Shown piece by piece: positions 33,209 through 40,641 of a DNA stretch of 40,641 nt. Where the stretch lies: positions 1 to 40,641 of the forward strand of contig NZ_WYCT01000023.1 in assembly GCF_011008945.1 (NCBI RefSeq), written 5' to 3'. The DNA comes from Streptomyces harenosi (GTDB lineage: Bacteria > Actinomycetota > Actinomycetes > Streptomycetales > Streptomycetaceae). Every line of letters starts with the position of its first letter. Position 1 is the stretch's first letter. Under the pieces are notes generated by a model. That model ran no database searches. It had not been told where the DNA came from and saw only the letters and a program-made list of their open reading frames with translations. The translations under genes were made by a program, and so were the position numbers.

Positions 33209-35587
33209 ATGAGCCCGGTCAACCCGTTCGACGAAGCCGACACGGCCCGGGCCGTCCTCGACGACTCCGGCACCCTGCTGGAGTGGAACGAGGGCGCCCG
33301 CCGGCTGCTGGGACACACGGCGGCGGAGGTGGTGGGCCGCCCCGCGGCCGAGTTGCTGGCCGCCGCAGGCCCGCGCCCCCCTCTCCCGCCCCGGAACGAA
33401 CGCTGGAGCGGCACGCTCGCGCTGCGGCACCGCGACGGCCGCACCCTGCCGGTGTGGGTGCTGGCCAACCGCCGGGCGGGGGCGGACGGCGGCCCGCCCA
33501 CCTGGCTCGTGGCCACACCGCTGGAGAGCAACGCCGCACGGCCGGACGACCCCCTGATCGCCGCGGCGCTGCGGCAGTCGCCCTGCGCCATGATGGTCTT
33601 CGACGACCGGCTCCGCCTGCGTGACCTGAACGACGAGATGGCGCGGCTGATGAAGCTGCCGCCGGCCCGCATCCGCGGTCTGCGGCCCACCGACGTGAGC
33701 GGCCGGCCGGAGAACGTGGAGATCGAGGGGTACATGCGCCGGGTCCTCGACACCGGCGAGGTCTACGACATGGAGGCGCATCTCAAGGCGGCCTCGGAGA
33801 GCCGCGCCCACGCCTGGCTGGCGCGCATCGCACCGCTCAGGGACTCCGACGGGCGGGTGCGCGGGCTGTGCGTGATGGCCCACGACCTCACCGAGCAGCA
33901 CCGCGCCCGGGAGCGGCTCCAGTTGGTCAACGAGGCCAGCGTGCGCATCGGCACCACCCTCGACGTCTCGCGTACGGCCCAGGAACTGGCGGACGTGTGC
34001 GTCCCCGTCCTCGCCGACTTCGTCAGCGTCGACCTGCTCGACGGCCAGGAGTACGGCGGGGAACCGTCCGCGGTGCCGTCCCCGCCGGTCGGCCTGCGGC
34101 GCACGGCCCACCGGTCGGTCACCGAGGGCTGCACGGAAGCCGCGGCCAAGCCGGGGCGGCTGGACACCTATCCGGCCGGCACCCCGCAGGCCGACTCACT
34201 GACCGCGGGCCGCGCCGTGGTCGCGACGCTGCCCCCCGAGGACCCGGAGCGGTGGCCGGAGTGGGACGCGGACCGCTTGCGGCTGGCACGCGAGTACGGC
34301 GTCCACTCCACGATGTCCGTGCCGCTCCAGGCGCGGGGCACCACCCTGGGCGTGGCGGTCTTCGCCCGCTTCCGGCGCCCCGATCCCTTCACCCACGACG
34401 ACGTGCTGCTGGCCGAGGAGGTCACCGCCCGCGCCGCCGTCTGCATCGACAACGCCCGCCGCTACTCCCGCGAACGGGAGACGACGCTGACCCTGCAACG
34501 CAGCCTGCTGCCGCGCACGCTGCCGCCCACCGCCGCGGTGGAGGCGGCCTCGCGCTACCTCCCGGCGGCGCGCTCGGGCGTGGGCGGCGACTGGTTCGAC
34601 GTGATCCCGCTGTCCGGGATGCGGGTCGCCATGGTGGTCGGCGACGTCGTCGGCCACGGCATCCAGGCTTCGGCCACCATGGGACGGCTGCGCACCGCCG
34701 TGCGCACCCTGGCCGACATCGACCTGGCGCCCGACGAACTCCTCACCCACCTCGACGATCTGGTGCTCCGGCTGTCGGAGGAAACCGGCGGCGACGGCAC
34801 CGGCGAGGTCGGCGCCACCTGCCTGTACGCGGTGTACGACCCGGTCTCGCGGCGCTGCACCCTGGCCCGGGCCGGGCATCCACCGCCCGTCATGGTGCCG
34901 CCCGGCGGGACGCCCCGGCCCATCGACCTGCCCTCCGGCCCTCCGCTGGGCTTGGGCGGACTGCCCTTCGAATCGGCCGATCTGGTGCTTCCCGAGGGGA
35001 CGGTGCTGTCCTTCTACACCGACGGGCTGATCGAGAACCGCCGCCTGGACCTGGACGCCGGGCAGGAGCTGCTGTGCACGGCCCTGTCCGGCGCGACGGG
35101 ATCGCTCGACGAGACCTGCGACCGTGTGCTGCACGCCCTGCTGCCGCCCGGCGGTGCCGCCGACGACGTGGCCCTGCTGCTGGCGCGCACCCGGGGGCTG
35201 CCCGCCTCCCAGGTCGCCACGTGGGACATCCCCTCCGATCCGTCGCTGGTCGCGCCCATCCGCAAGCAGGTGCTGGACCAGTTGGCCGCCTGGTCCCTGA
35301 CGGAGGCGTCGTTCACCGCCGAACTGGTGGTGAGCGAGCTGGTCACCAATGCCATCCGCTACGGTGCCCCGCCCATCCGGCTGCGGCTGATCCACGACAC
35401 GGCGACCCTGATCTGCGAGGTGTCCGACACCAGCCACACCGCGCCGCACCTGCGCCGCGCCAAGACCTGGGACGAGGGCGGGCGCGGGCTGCTGCTGGTC
35501 GCGCAGCTCACCCAGCGCTGGGGCAGCCGGCACACGGCCGAGGGCAAGACGATCTGGGCCGAGCTGGGGCTGCTGGAGGGCCTGTGA
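33209..35587 (+). CDS. PAS-PAS-GAF-SpoIIE phosphatase with HATPase domain
   Basis: A 792-residue sensor regulator. It has two PAS domains (about 10-105 and 110-240), a GAF domain (255-425), a PP2C/SpoIIE phosphatase (440-650) with acidic motifs GVGGDWFD, GDVVGHG, YTDGLIE and ADDVALLL, and a C-terminal HATPase domain (665-790, SELVTNAIRYG and GRGLLLV). The HATPase part resembles anti-sigma kinases, so one protein may both phosphorylate and dephosphorylate an anti-anti-sigma factor. ATG 33209 has GGAG eight bases upstream; GTG 33200 is a weaker alternative. It is divergent from the GH2 gene. The signal and sigma factor are unknown. Confidence 0.88.
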   Translation: MSPVNPFDEADTARAVLDDSGTLLEWNEGARRLLGHTAAEVVGRPAAELLAAAGPRPPLPPRNERWSGTLALRHRDGRTLPVWVLANRRAGADGGPPTWLVATPLESNAARPDDPLIAAALRQSPCAMMVFDDRLRLRDLNDEMARLMKLPPARIRGLRPTDVSGRPENVEIEGYMRRVLDTGEVYDMEAHLKAASESRAHAWLARIAPLRDSDGRVRGLCVMAHDLTEQHRARERLQLVNEASVRIGTTLDVSRTAQELADVCVPVLADFVSVDLLDGQEYGGEPSAVPSPPVGLRRTAHRSVTEGCTEAAAKPGRLDTYPAGTPQADSLTAGRAVVATLPPEDPERWPEWDADRLRLAREYGVHSTMSVPLQARGTTLGVAVFARFRRPDPFTHDDVLLAEEVTARAAVCIDNARRYSRERETTLTLQRSLLPRTLPPTAAVEAASRYLPAARSGVGGDWFDVIPLSGMRVAMVVGDVVGHGIQASATMGRLRTAVRTLADIDLAPDELLTHLDDLVLRLSEETGGDGTGEVGATCLYAVYDPVSRRCTLARAGHPPPVMVPPGGTPRPIDLPSGPPLGLGGLPFESADLVLPEGTVLSFYTDGLIENRRLDLDAGQELLCTALSGATGSLDETCDRVLHALLPPGGAADDVALLLARTRGLPASQVATWDIPSDPSLVAPIRKQVLDQLAAWSLTEASFTAELVVSELVTNAIRYGAPPIRLRLIHDTATLICEVSDTSHTAPHLRRAKTWDEGGRGLLLVAQLTQRWGSRHTAEGKTIWAELGLLEGL

Positions 35588-35760
35588 GGGGTGCCCGGCA
35601 CCCCGGGCCCCCGCGTCTCCTCCGCGTCTCCTCCGCTTCTCCCCCGTTTTCCGGGATCCTCCGGGTTTTTCGGGCCCCGGCCGCGGACACTCGACTGGAT
35701 AGGCGCGTGCGTCGGCACGGGCAGAGCCGTACGCGGTGAGTCTCCTGGAGGGCAGAAGCG

Positions 35761-36456
35761 ATGGCGAACACGTCCCCGTCCGTGCGCCGGACGGCCCTGC
35801 TGGCGAGCGCGGTGACCGCGCTGGCCGCGCTGACCGCCTGCGGCACGGACGGCGCCGCGACCGGTGCCGCAACCGGCGCCACGACCGGCGGCGCGGCCGG
35901 CACCGCCCGGCAGACGCCGGCCACGGGGACGCCGCCGGGCGCCTCCGCCAGTTCGCCCGCCGGTTCCGGCGAGCGGTCGCCCTCCCGTGCCGCGCCGAGC
36001 GACACGGCCGGGTCCGGGGCGGCCTCCGCCCGGGTGGACGGCCGCTGTCACACCTCCGAGCTGCGCGCGTCGGTCGGCCGGGTCGACCCGGGCGCCGGAC
36101 AGCGGAACTTCCCCGTCGTGCTGACCAACACCTCCTCGCGCACCTGCACCGTGCACGGCTATCCGGGCGCCGCCTTCGCCGACTCCTCCGGACGCCAGCT
36201 GGGCCCGGACCCGCGGCGCGCGCCCGGCTCCCCTCAGACGGTGACGCTGGCCCCCGGCCGCAGCGCCTGGGCCGGGCTGTCGTTCACGAGCCCGGAGGTC
36301 AGCGGGGCCCGCGCCGCGACCCCGGCGACGCTGCTGGTCACCCCGCCCGACGAGCGGCACTCCCTGACGGTGCCGTGGAAGGGCGGCAAGGTGCCCGTGG
36401 GCGGCACCGCGTCCACGGTGACCGTCACCGTGCTGGAGGCGGGCACCGGCCCCTGA
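35761..36456 (+). CDS. DUF4232 lipoprotein
   Basis: A 231-residue secreted lipoprotein. The signal peptide ends in the lipobox LTAC (Cys at about residue 27), followed by a low-complexity Ala/Gly/Thr/Ser linker to about residue 90 and then a DUF4232 beta-sandwich (CHTSELRASVG, VVLTNTSSRTCTVHGYPG, WAGLSF). It would be anchored to the outer face of the membrane. The function of DUF4232 is unknown. GGAGGG precedes ATG 35761. It ends facing the aldo/keto reductase gene, with a shared hairpin. Confidence 0.85.
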   Translation: MANTSPSVRRTALLASAVTALAALTACGTDGAATGAATGATTGGAAGTARQTPATGTPPGASASSPAGSGERSPSRAAPSDTAGSGAASARVDGRCHTSELRASVGRVDPGAGQRNFPVVLTNTSSRTCTVHGYPGAAFADSSGRQLGPDPRRAPGSPQTVTLAPGRSAWAGLSFTSPEVSGARAATPATLLVTPPDERHSLTVPWKGGKVPVGGTASTVTVTVLEAGTGP

Positions 36457-36461
36457 GCCGT

Positions 36462-36512
36462 GGGCGCCGCGGCGGGCACCGTCGCACGGGTGGCCGGTGC
36501 CCGCCGGCGCCC
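36462..36512. terminator. Long bidirectional hairpin between convergent genes
   Basis: The arm at 36462-36481 pairs with 36495-36512 over 18 base pairs, with a two-base bulge on the left side. It lies between the lipoprotein stop codon (36456) and the reductase stop codon (36515), so it can terminate both convergent genes. Confidence 0.75.
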
Positions 36513-36514
36513 GG

Positions 36515-37483
36515 TCAGTGCCCGGCGACCGGGTGCGGCGTGTAGGGCCGCTCCAGTTCCTCGATCTCCTCGTCGGTCAGCTCCAGTCCGACCGCGGCCA
36601 CCGCGTCGTCCAGGTGCTGCGGCTTGGACGCGCCGATGATCGGCGCGGTCACCGTGTCCTGGTGCAGCAGCCAGGCGAGGGCCACCCGGGCGCGCGGGAC
36701 GCCCCGGGCGGCGGCGATACGGGTGACGGCCTCGACGATGGCCCGGTCGCCCTCCTGGTAGAGGGTGCTGCCGAAGGTGTCGGTGGCGCTGCGCTCGGTG
36801 GTCGTGCCCCAGTCCCGGGTGAGCCGCCCGCGCGCGAGCGGGCTCCAGGGCAGGACCCCGACGCCCTGGTCCGCGCAGAGCGGCAGCATCTCGCGCTCCT
36901 CCTCCCGGTAGAGGAGGTTGTAGTGGTTCTGCATGGAGACGAACGTGGTCCAGCCGTTGAGCCGCGCGGTGTACTGGGCCTTGGAGAACTGCCAGGCGTA
37001 CATCGAACTGGCCCCGATGTAGCGGACCTTGCCGGCCTTCACCAGATCGTGGAGCGCCTCCATCGTCTCCTCGATCGGCGTGTGCGCGTCCCAGCGGTGG
37101 ATCTGGTACAGGTCGACGTAGTCGGTGCCCAGGCGCCGCAGGCTGTGGTCGATCTCGGTCATGATGGCCTTGCGGGACAGGCCGGCGCCGTTGGGCCCGG
37201 GGCGCATCCGGTAGTGCACCTTGGTGGCGAGCACGATCTCGTCCCGGCGGGCGAAGTCGCGCAGCGCCCGGCCGACGATCTCCTCGCTGGTGCCGTCGGA
37301 GTAGATGTTGGCGGTGTCGAAGAAGGTGACGCCCGCCTCCAGCGCCTGCCGGATCAGCGGGCGTGCCGCCTCCTCGTCGAGGGTCCACTCGTGCACGCCG
37401 CGGTCGGGGACACCGTAGGTCATGCACCCCAGGCAGATCCGCGACACGTCCAGGCCGGTCGAACCGAGCTTCACATACTGCAT
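36515..37483 (-). CDS. Aldo/keto reductase
   Basis: A 322-residue NADPH-dependent aldo/keto reductase TIM barrel. The catalytic tetrad is visible: Asp and Tyr in [11 protein letters not shown], Lys in LATKVHY and His in YQIHRWD. The cofactor region [12 protein letters not shown] is typical. The N-terminus [19 protein letters not shown] is the family start. Members reduce a wide range of carbonyl compounds and the substrate here is unknown. It lies 75 bases after the flavoprotein gene on the same strand and may be co-transcribed with it. Confidence 0.9.
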   Translation of the reverse strand: MQYVKLGSTGLDVSRICLGCMTYGVPDRGVHEWTLDEEAARPLIRQALEAGVTFFDTANIYSDGTSEEIVGRALRDFARRDEIVLATKVHYRMRPGPNGAGLSRKAIMTEIDHSLRRLGTDYVDLYQIHRWDAHTPIEETMEALHDLVKAGKVRYIGASSMYAWQFSKAQYTARLNGWTTFVSMQNHYNLLYREEEREMLPLCADQGVGVLPWSPLARGRLTRDWGTTTERSATDTFGSTLYQEGDRAIVEAVTRIAAARGVPRARVALAWLLHQDTVTAPIIGASKPQHLDDAVAAVGLELTDEEIEELERPYTPHPVAGH

Positions 37484-37557
37484 CCTTGCCGCTGCTCCTT
37501 CGCGTTCGGTACCGGAGACGAGCGTACGTGTTCGCGTGCACTCCAGGTCCGGGCCGT

Positions 37558-38091
37558 TCAGCCGTCGAGCAGGTCCAGCGCTCGTTCCCAGCCGAAATCC
37601 CGCCGCCCGCCGCCCTCTTCCGGCTCCCCGGTGTACGGGTCGCCGAAGCGGACGCCCATGGCGCGCAGCCGGGCCACGCTCTCCCGGTACGCGGGGTGGG
37701 CGGCCAGCGCGTCGGCCACGCACGGCAGGACGGCGAGAGGGACGCCGAGACCGCAGGCCTCGCACAGGGTGCCCACGGCGAGGGTGTCGGCGATGCCGGC
37801 GGCCCACTTGTTGAGGGTGTTGAAGGTGGCCGGCGCGACGATCACGGCGTCCGGGGGCGGGAAGGGGCGCGGATCGCCGGGGCGGCGCGCTACGGCGCGG
37901 ACCGGGCGGCCGGTCCGCGCCTCGACGGCGGCGGTGTCGAGGAAACCGTCCGCCGCGGCGGTCGGGGTGGCGATCACCCCGACCTCCCAGCCGCGCCGTT
38001 GCGCCGCGGTCAGGAGCGTCCCGACGTCCGCGGCGACCCCGGCCGCGCAGACGACGACGTAGAGGAAGGGTTTGGCGTCGTGTGCGATCAC
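37558..38091 (-). CDS. Flavoprotein (PPCDC-like HFCD family)
   Basis: A 177-residue flavoprotein of the homo-oligomeric flavin-containing Cys decarboxylase fold. The N-terminal strand-loop FLYVVVCAAGVAADVG resembles the FMN-binding segment. The VIVAPATFNTLNKWAAGIADTLAVG motif carries the PASANT-like Asn/Thr region of such enzymes. It may decarboxylate a cysteinyl substrate or reduce a small molecule, but the substrate is unknown. GTG 38091 lies nine bases after the DUF1348 stop codon, so the pair is an operon. The ribosome site is weak. Confidence 0.82.
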   Translation of the reverse strand: MIAHDAKPFLYVVVCAAGVAADVGTLLTAAQRRGWEVGVIATPTAAADGFLDTAAVEARTGRPVRAVARRPGDPRPFPPPDAVIVAPATFNTLNKWAAGIADTLAVGTLCEACGLGVPLAVLPCVADALAAHPAYRESVARLRAMGVRFGDPYTGEPEEGGGRRDFGWERALDLLDG

Positions 38092-38100
38092 CCGGGCACC

Positions 38101-38559
38101 CTACTGAAGGGGGAACGGGCGCCCGCGCTCGGACTCGGGCCGGGGCCCGCGGATCCGGCGCTCCCCCTCCTCGATCGGGACGTCGTCGATGCTCGCCTCG
38201 CGGCGGGCCATCAGGCCGTCCTCGTCGAACTCCCACAGTTCGTTGCCGTAGGAGCGCCACCACCGGCCGTCCGCGTCGCGCGACTCGTACTGGAAGCGCA
38301 CCGCGATGCGGTTGCCCTCCCAGGCCCACAGTTCCTTGCGCAGGGCGTAGTCCCGCTCGCGCTGCCACTTGCGGGTCAGGAACTCGACGATGGCGGCGCG
38401 CCCGGTCAGGAAGGTGTCCCGGTTGCGCCAGACCGAGTCCGGCGTGTACGCGAGCGCCACCCGGTGCGGGTCGCGGGTGTTCCAGGCGTCCTCGGCGGCC
38501 TGCACCTTCAGGGCGGCGGTCTCCCGGGTGAACGGCGGGAGCGGCGGGCGGGCGGTCAT
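38101..38559 (-). CDS. DUF1348 (SnoaL/NTF2-like) protein
   Basis: A 152-residue NTF2-like protein of the DUF1348 family, with the highly conserved stretch [22 protein letters not shown] followed by [22 protein letters not shown] and [15 protein letters not shown]. The cone-shaped fold suggests ligand binding or isomerase-like chemistry, but no reaction is established for the family. It is divergently transcribed from a TetR regulator, and two perfect inverted repeats sit between them, so TetR probably represses it. It heads an operon with the flavoprotein. Confidence 0.88.
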   Translation of the reverse strand: MTARPPLPPFTRETAALKVQAAEDAWNTRDPHRVALAYTPDSVWRNRDTFLTGRAAIVEFLTRKWQRERDYALRKELWAWEGNRIAVRFQYESRDADGRWWRSYGNELWEFDEDGLMARREASIDDVPIEEGERRIRGPRPESERGRPFPLQ

Positions 38560-38580
38560 GGGTCCTCCCCGGCGACAAAG

Positions 38581-38632
38581 GGAGAACGGACGTTCTCCGC
38601 ACGGCTGTTACCGTAGGAGAACGCTCGTTCTC
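38581..38632. promoter_or_regulatory. Two TetR-type operators GAGAACG-N2-CGTTCTC
   Basis: Site 1 (38581-38598) is a perfect GGAGAACG-GA-CGTTCTCC; site 2 (38617-38632) is a perfect GAGAACG-CT-CGTTCTC. Their centres are 35 bases apart, in the divergent space between the DUF1348 gene and the TetR gene. Two copies of the same 16-base palindrome strongly suggest autoregulation plus control of the divergent gene by this TetR. Confidence 0.85.
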
Positions 38633-38653
38633 AGGTCAAGGAGTGGTCCCCGC

Positions 38654-39205
38654 ATGGACATCGAGGTCGCCCGGGAGCGGGCGCTGGACGCCGCCGAGAC
38701 GCTGTTCTACGGCCGGGGCGTGCAGTGCGTCGGCATGGACGACATCCGCGCCGCCTCGGGCGTCTCGCTCAGGCGCCTGTACCAGCTCTTCCCGGCCAAG
38801 GAGCAGTTGGTGGCGGCCTATCTGGAGCGGCGCGATGCGCGCTGGCGGGGGCGGCTGGCGGAGTACACCGGGCGGTACGCGGATCCGCGGCGGCGGATCC
38901 TGGCCGTCTTCGACTGGCTGGAACGGTGGTTCGGCGAACCGGACTTCCGGGGATGCGCGTGGATCAACGCCCACGGTGAACTCGGCGCCCTGTCGCCCCT
39001 GGTGACGGAGCGGGTGCGGGCGCACAAGCGGGCCTTCGGGCGGTTCCTCGACGAGCTGGTCGCCGGGGCGGGCCTGCCGGCCGCGCTGGGCGGGCAGTTG
39101 TTCCTGCTGGCGGAGGGCGCCATGGTGACGGCGGGCATCACGGGGAGCGCGGAGCCCGCGGCCCGCGCACGCGAGGCGGCGCGGGCCCTGCTGCCGGCCC
39201 GCTGA
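38654..39205 (+). CDS. TetR-family transcriptional regulator
   Basis: A 183-residue TetR regulator. The N-terminal helix-turn-helix spans about residues 18-50 (VGMDDIRAASGVSLRRLYQLFPAKEQLVAAYL). The C-terminal helical domain would bind an unknown ligand. The WLERWFGEPDFRGCAWINAHGE segment is typical of the TetR group with a conserved Cys. It likely binds the two operators at 38581-38632, repressing itself and the DUF1348-flavoprotein operon. The start is ATG 38654, directly after the operator region. Confidence 0.9.
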   Translation: MDIEVARERALDAAETLFYGRGVQCVGMDDIRAASGVSLRRLYQLFPAKEQLVAAYLERRDARWRGRLAEYTGRYADPRRRILAVFDWLERWFGEPDFRGCAWINAHGELGALSPLVTERVRAHKRAFGRFLDELVAGAGLPAALGGQLFLLAEGAMVTAGITGSAEPAARAREAARALLPAR

Positions 39206-39635
39206 CCGGCCCGGGCCCGCGGACCGGCGCCGGGCGGCGGCCCGCGGCGCCGCCGCCTCCCGTGCGGCGGCCGGCGGCGCGCGCCCCGTTCCGCCCACCC
39301 GGCCGGTCCCCGCGGCGGATCGGCGCGGGCCGGTTCGGCGGCGGTCGGACGGACGGGGGCGGTGCTCCACCACGCCGAGCCGCCGCAGGAGGCCCTGAGC
39401 CACGGGGTCCGGAAGCCGCCGTTGCTCGCGCGGGGTGGAGGGTCGGCGGCCGCCGCTCCGGGTGGAGGGTCCGTGGCCGCCGTCCCGGGCCTGGCCCCGG
39501 CGTGGCGCGGGCGCCGCAGCAGTCTCCCGCCGCTGTCCGAGCCGGGGGACGCGCCGGGGGATGCGCCGGGGAGAAGGTGCTCCGGTTTTCTCCGGCCGGG
39601 CACGCATGAAGCGGAACCGGCCGGGCACCCGGGTG
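39206..39635. other. GC-extreme intergenic region; nothing supported
   Basis: A 430-base gap with GC above its surroundings and low complexity. Open frames exist on both strands but their translations are repetitive Arg/Pro/Ala/Gly without family character. A palindrome CACCCGGGTG (39627-39636) abuts the CDF stop codon. I see no gene, RNA or insertion element. Confidence 0.4.
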
Positions 39636-40641
39636 TCAGGCCCCGCCGCGTTCCCCCGTCGCGGCGGGGCTTTCCGCTGCCTCCCGCGCCGGGCGGTCGG
39701 TCACGTCGAGGAAGATCTGCCGCGCTTCGGGCACGGTGTGGGCTATGGACCGCTTGATGCGGACGGCGACCTCCTCGACCCGCTCGCTGTCCAGGCCGGG
39801 CACCAGGTCGACGCGGGCCGCCACCAGGGCGGAGTCCAGGCCCGTCTTCATCGTGAACAGCGCTTCCACGCTGTCGATCTCCGGCTGCGCCTCGAGCAGT
39901 GCCCGGATGCGGCCGCTGGCCTCCGGATCGGCGGCCTCGCCGATCAGCTGGTCGCGGGCCTCCCGGCCCAGGCGGTAGGCGACGTACACCAGCAGGGTGC
40001 CGATCGCCAGGGAGGCGCACGCCTCCCATACCACCTGTCCGGTGGCCATGTGGAGCGCCATGCCGGCGATCGCCAGCGTCACCCCGAGCACGGCGGTGCC
40101 GTCCTCGGCGACGACCGTACGCAGCGCCGGGTCGCGCAGGCCGCCGCCCTGGCGGCGCACCTGGTACAGGGCCCGCAGCAGCGACCCGCCCTCGGCCAGC
40201 AGGGCGACGCCGAGCACCACCAGGCCGGCGACATAGCCGCCGAGCTCCTCCTCGGCTCCCCCGCGGAGGGCTTCGACGCCCTGGTAGAAGGAGAAGCAGC
40301 CGCCCATCACGAAGATCCCGACGGCCGCGAGCAGGGACCAGAAGAACCGCTCCTTGCCGTAACCGAAAGGGTGCCGCCGGTCGGCGGGCCGGCGGCTGCG
40401 GCGCAGCGCGGCCAGCAGGAAGACCTCGTTCATGCTGTCGGCCACCGAGTGCGCCGCCTCCGACAGCAGGGCGGGCGATCCGGCGAGGAGCCCGCCGACC
40501 GCCTTGGCGACCGCGATCACCAGATTGGCCGCCAGCGCCACCAGCACGGTGACGCGGGTCCTCCGGTCGGCCTTCGCGCCGGTGCCCGCTTCCGGGCCGC
40601 CCCCGGCGTTCCCCTCCGCCGGGCCTCCCCCGGCGTTGCCG
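39636..40641 (-). CDS. Cation diffusion facilitator transporter, 5' end off window
   Basis: A CDF-family metal efflux protein with about six membrane helices and a C-terminal cytoplasmic domain (RIRALLEAQPEIDSVEALFTMKTG...). Helix 2 has the metal site HSVAD (HxxxD). Helix 5 reads VVAEDGTAVLG, lacking the His of the usual HxxxD, so metal preference may differ, as in ZnT9-like members. The frame stays open without a stop codon to the right edge of the window. The 31 codons before GTG 40547 encode a Gly/Asn/Ala/Glu-rich segment with a repeated GNAGGG unit. The real start therefore probably lies beyond 40641, with 334 residues visible. Confidence 0.85.
   Translation of the reverse strand, partial: GNAGGGPAEGNAGGGPEAGTGAKADRRTRVTVLVALAANLVIAVAKAVGGLLAGSPALLSEAAHSVADSMNEVFLLAALRRSRRPADRRHPFGYGKERFFWSLLAAVGIFVMGGCFSFYQGVEALRGGAEEELGGYVAGLVVLGVALLAEGGSLLRALYQVRRQGGGLRDPALRTVVAEDGTAVLGVTLAIAGMALHMATGQVVWEACASLAIGTLLVYVAYRLGREARDQLIGEAADPEASGRIRALLEAQPEIDSVEALFTMKTGLDSALVAARVDLVPGLDSERVEEVAVRIKRSIAHTVPEARQIFLDVTDRPAREAAESPAATGERGGA
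39640..39670. terminator. Perfect 11-bp hairpin at the CDF 3' end
   Basis: GCCCCGCCGCG (39640-39650) pairs perfectly with 39660-39670 around a nine-base loop, followed by CTTTCC on the plus strand. It overlaps the last CDF codons, so it may act on plus-strand transcripts from the TetR gene. Confidence 0.35.

Noticed and set aside
35588..35604. GGGGTGCC-C-GGCACCCC as a terminator after the second phosphatase
   Set aside because: The arms are perfect but the loop is one base, so only a short stem can form; support was too weak to list.
39206..39635. Degraded gene between the TetR and CDF genes
   Set aside because: Minus-strand frames here look superficially coding but show no recognisable motif or start signal.
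1..40641. CRISPR arrays, tRNA/rRNA genes, insertion sequences, prophage
   Set aside because: I saw no repeat-spacer pattern, transposase or integrase motif, or cloverleaf. A tRNAscan or Infernal run would be decisive for RNAs.

Overview
The window is high-GC actinobacterial DNA, almost certainly a Streptomyces chromosome. The support is third codon positions that are nearly all G/C, frequent GTG starts, SpoIIE-type phosphatases with PAS/GAF sensors, mycothiol-dependent formaldehyde chemistry, a Streptomyces subtilisin inhibitor, and a perfect CebR operator in front of a cellulase. I call 36 protein genes plus one start at the left edge. I saw no rRNA or tRNA gene, CRISPR array, transposase or integrase.

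Layout. 1-9 kb holds metabolic genes: an OB-fold/zinc-ribbon protein behind a cluster of AGTGCC operators, a MalY-type aminotransferase, an EamA transporter, a small protein, a nitronate-monooxygenase-like protein lacking the usual active-site His, an SDR, a coupled MBL hydrolase/mycothiol-dependent formaldehyde dehydrogenase pair, and a secreted beta-propeller. 9-14 kb holds an orphan dTDP-glucose 4,6-dehydratase coupled to a metallophosphoesterase, a small ORF, a CBS protein and a GAF-PAS-GAF-PP2C phosphatase.

14.6-20.8 kb is the most interesting block. A 71-residue peptide has a textbook ELxxVxGG leader and a hydrophobic, Cys-free, repetitive core. A perfect attenuator-like hairpin follows it, then an HlyD-type adaptor, a C39-peptidase ABC transporter and a second ABC transporter of the NHLM type. 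The transporters appear complete and no modification enzyme is visible, so this looks like an export system for an apparently unmodified, tandem-repeat secreted peptide. The expected order of events is leader cleavage by the C39 domain followed by export of the core.

21-27 kb has a Ppx/GppA protein, a three-gene group (haem-oxygenase-like iron enzyme, HemK-like methyltransferase, CDGSH iron-sulfur protein), an SSI-family protease inhibitor with His at P1, a lactate 2-monooxygenase-like flavoenzyme, and a Fic/Doc-like toxin with its antitoxin. 27.4-33 kb encodes two large secreted glycosidases, a GH9 cellulase (Sec signal) under a CebR box and a Tat-signal GH2 enzyme. 33-40.6 kb has a PAS-PAS-GAF-PP2C-HATPase regulator, a DUF4232 lipoprotein, an aldo/keto reductase, a flavoprotein/DUF1348 pair diverging from a TetR regulator across two perfect inverted repeats, and a CDF metal transporter cut by the right edge.
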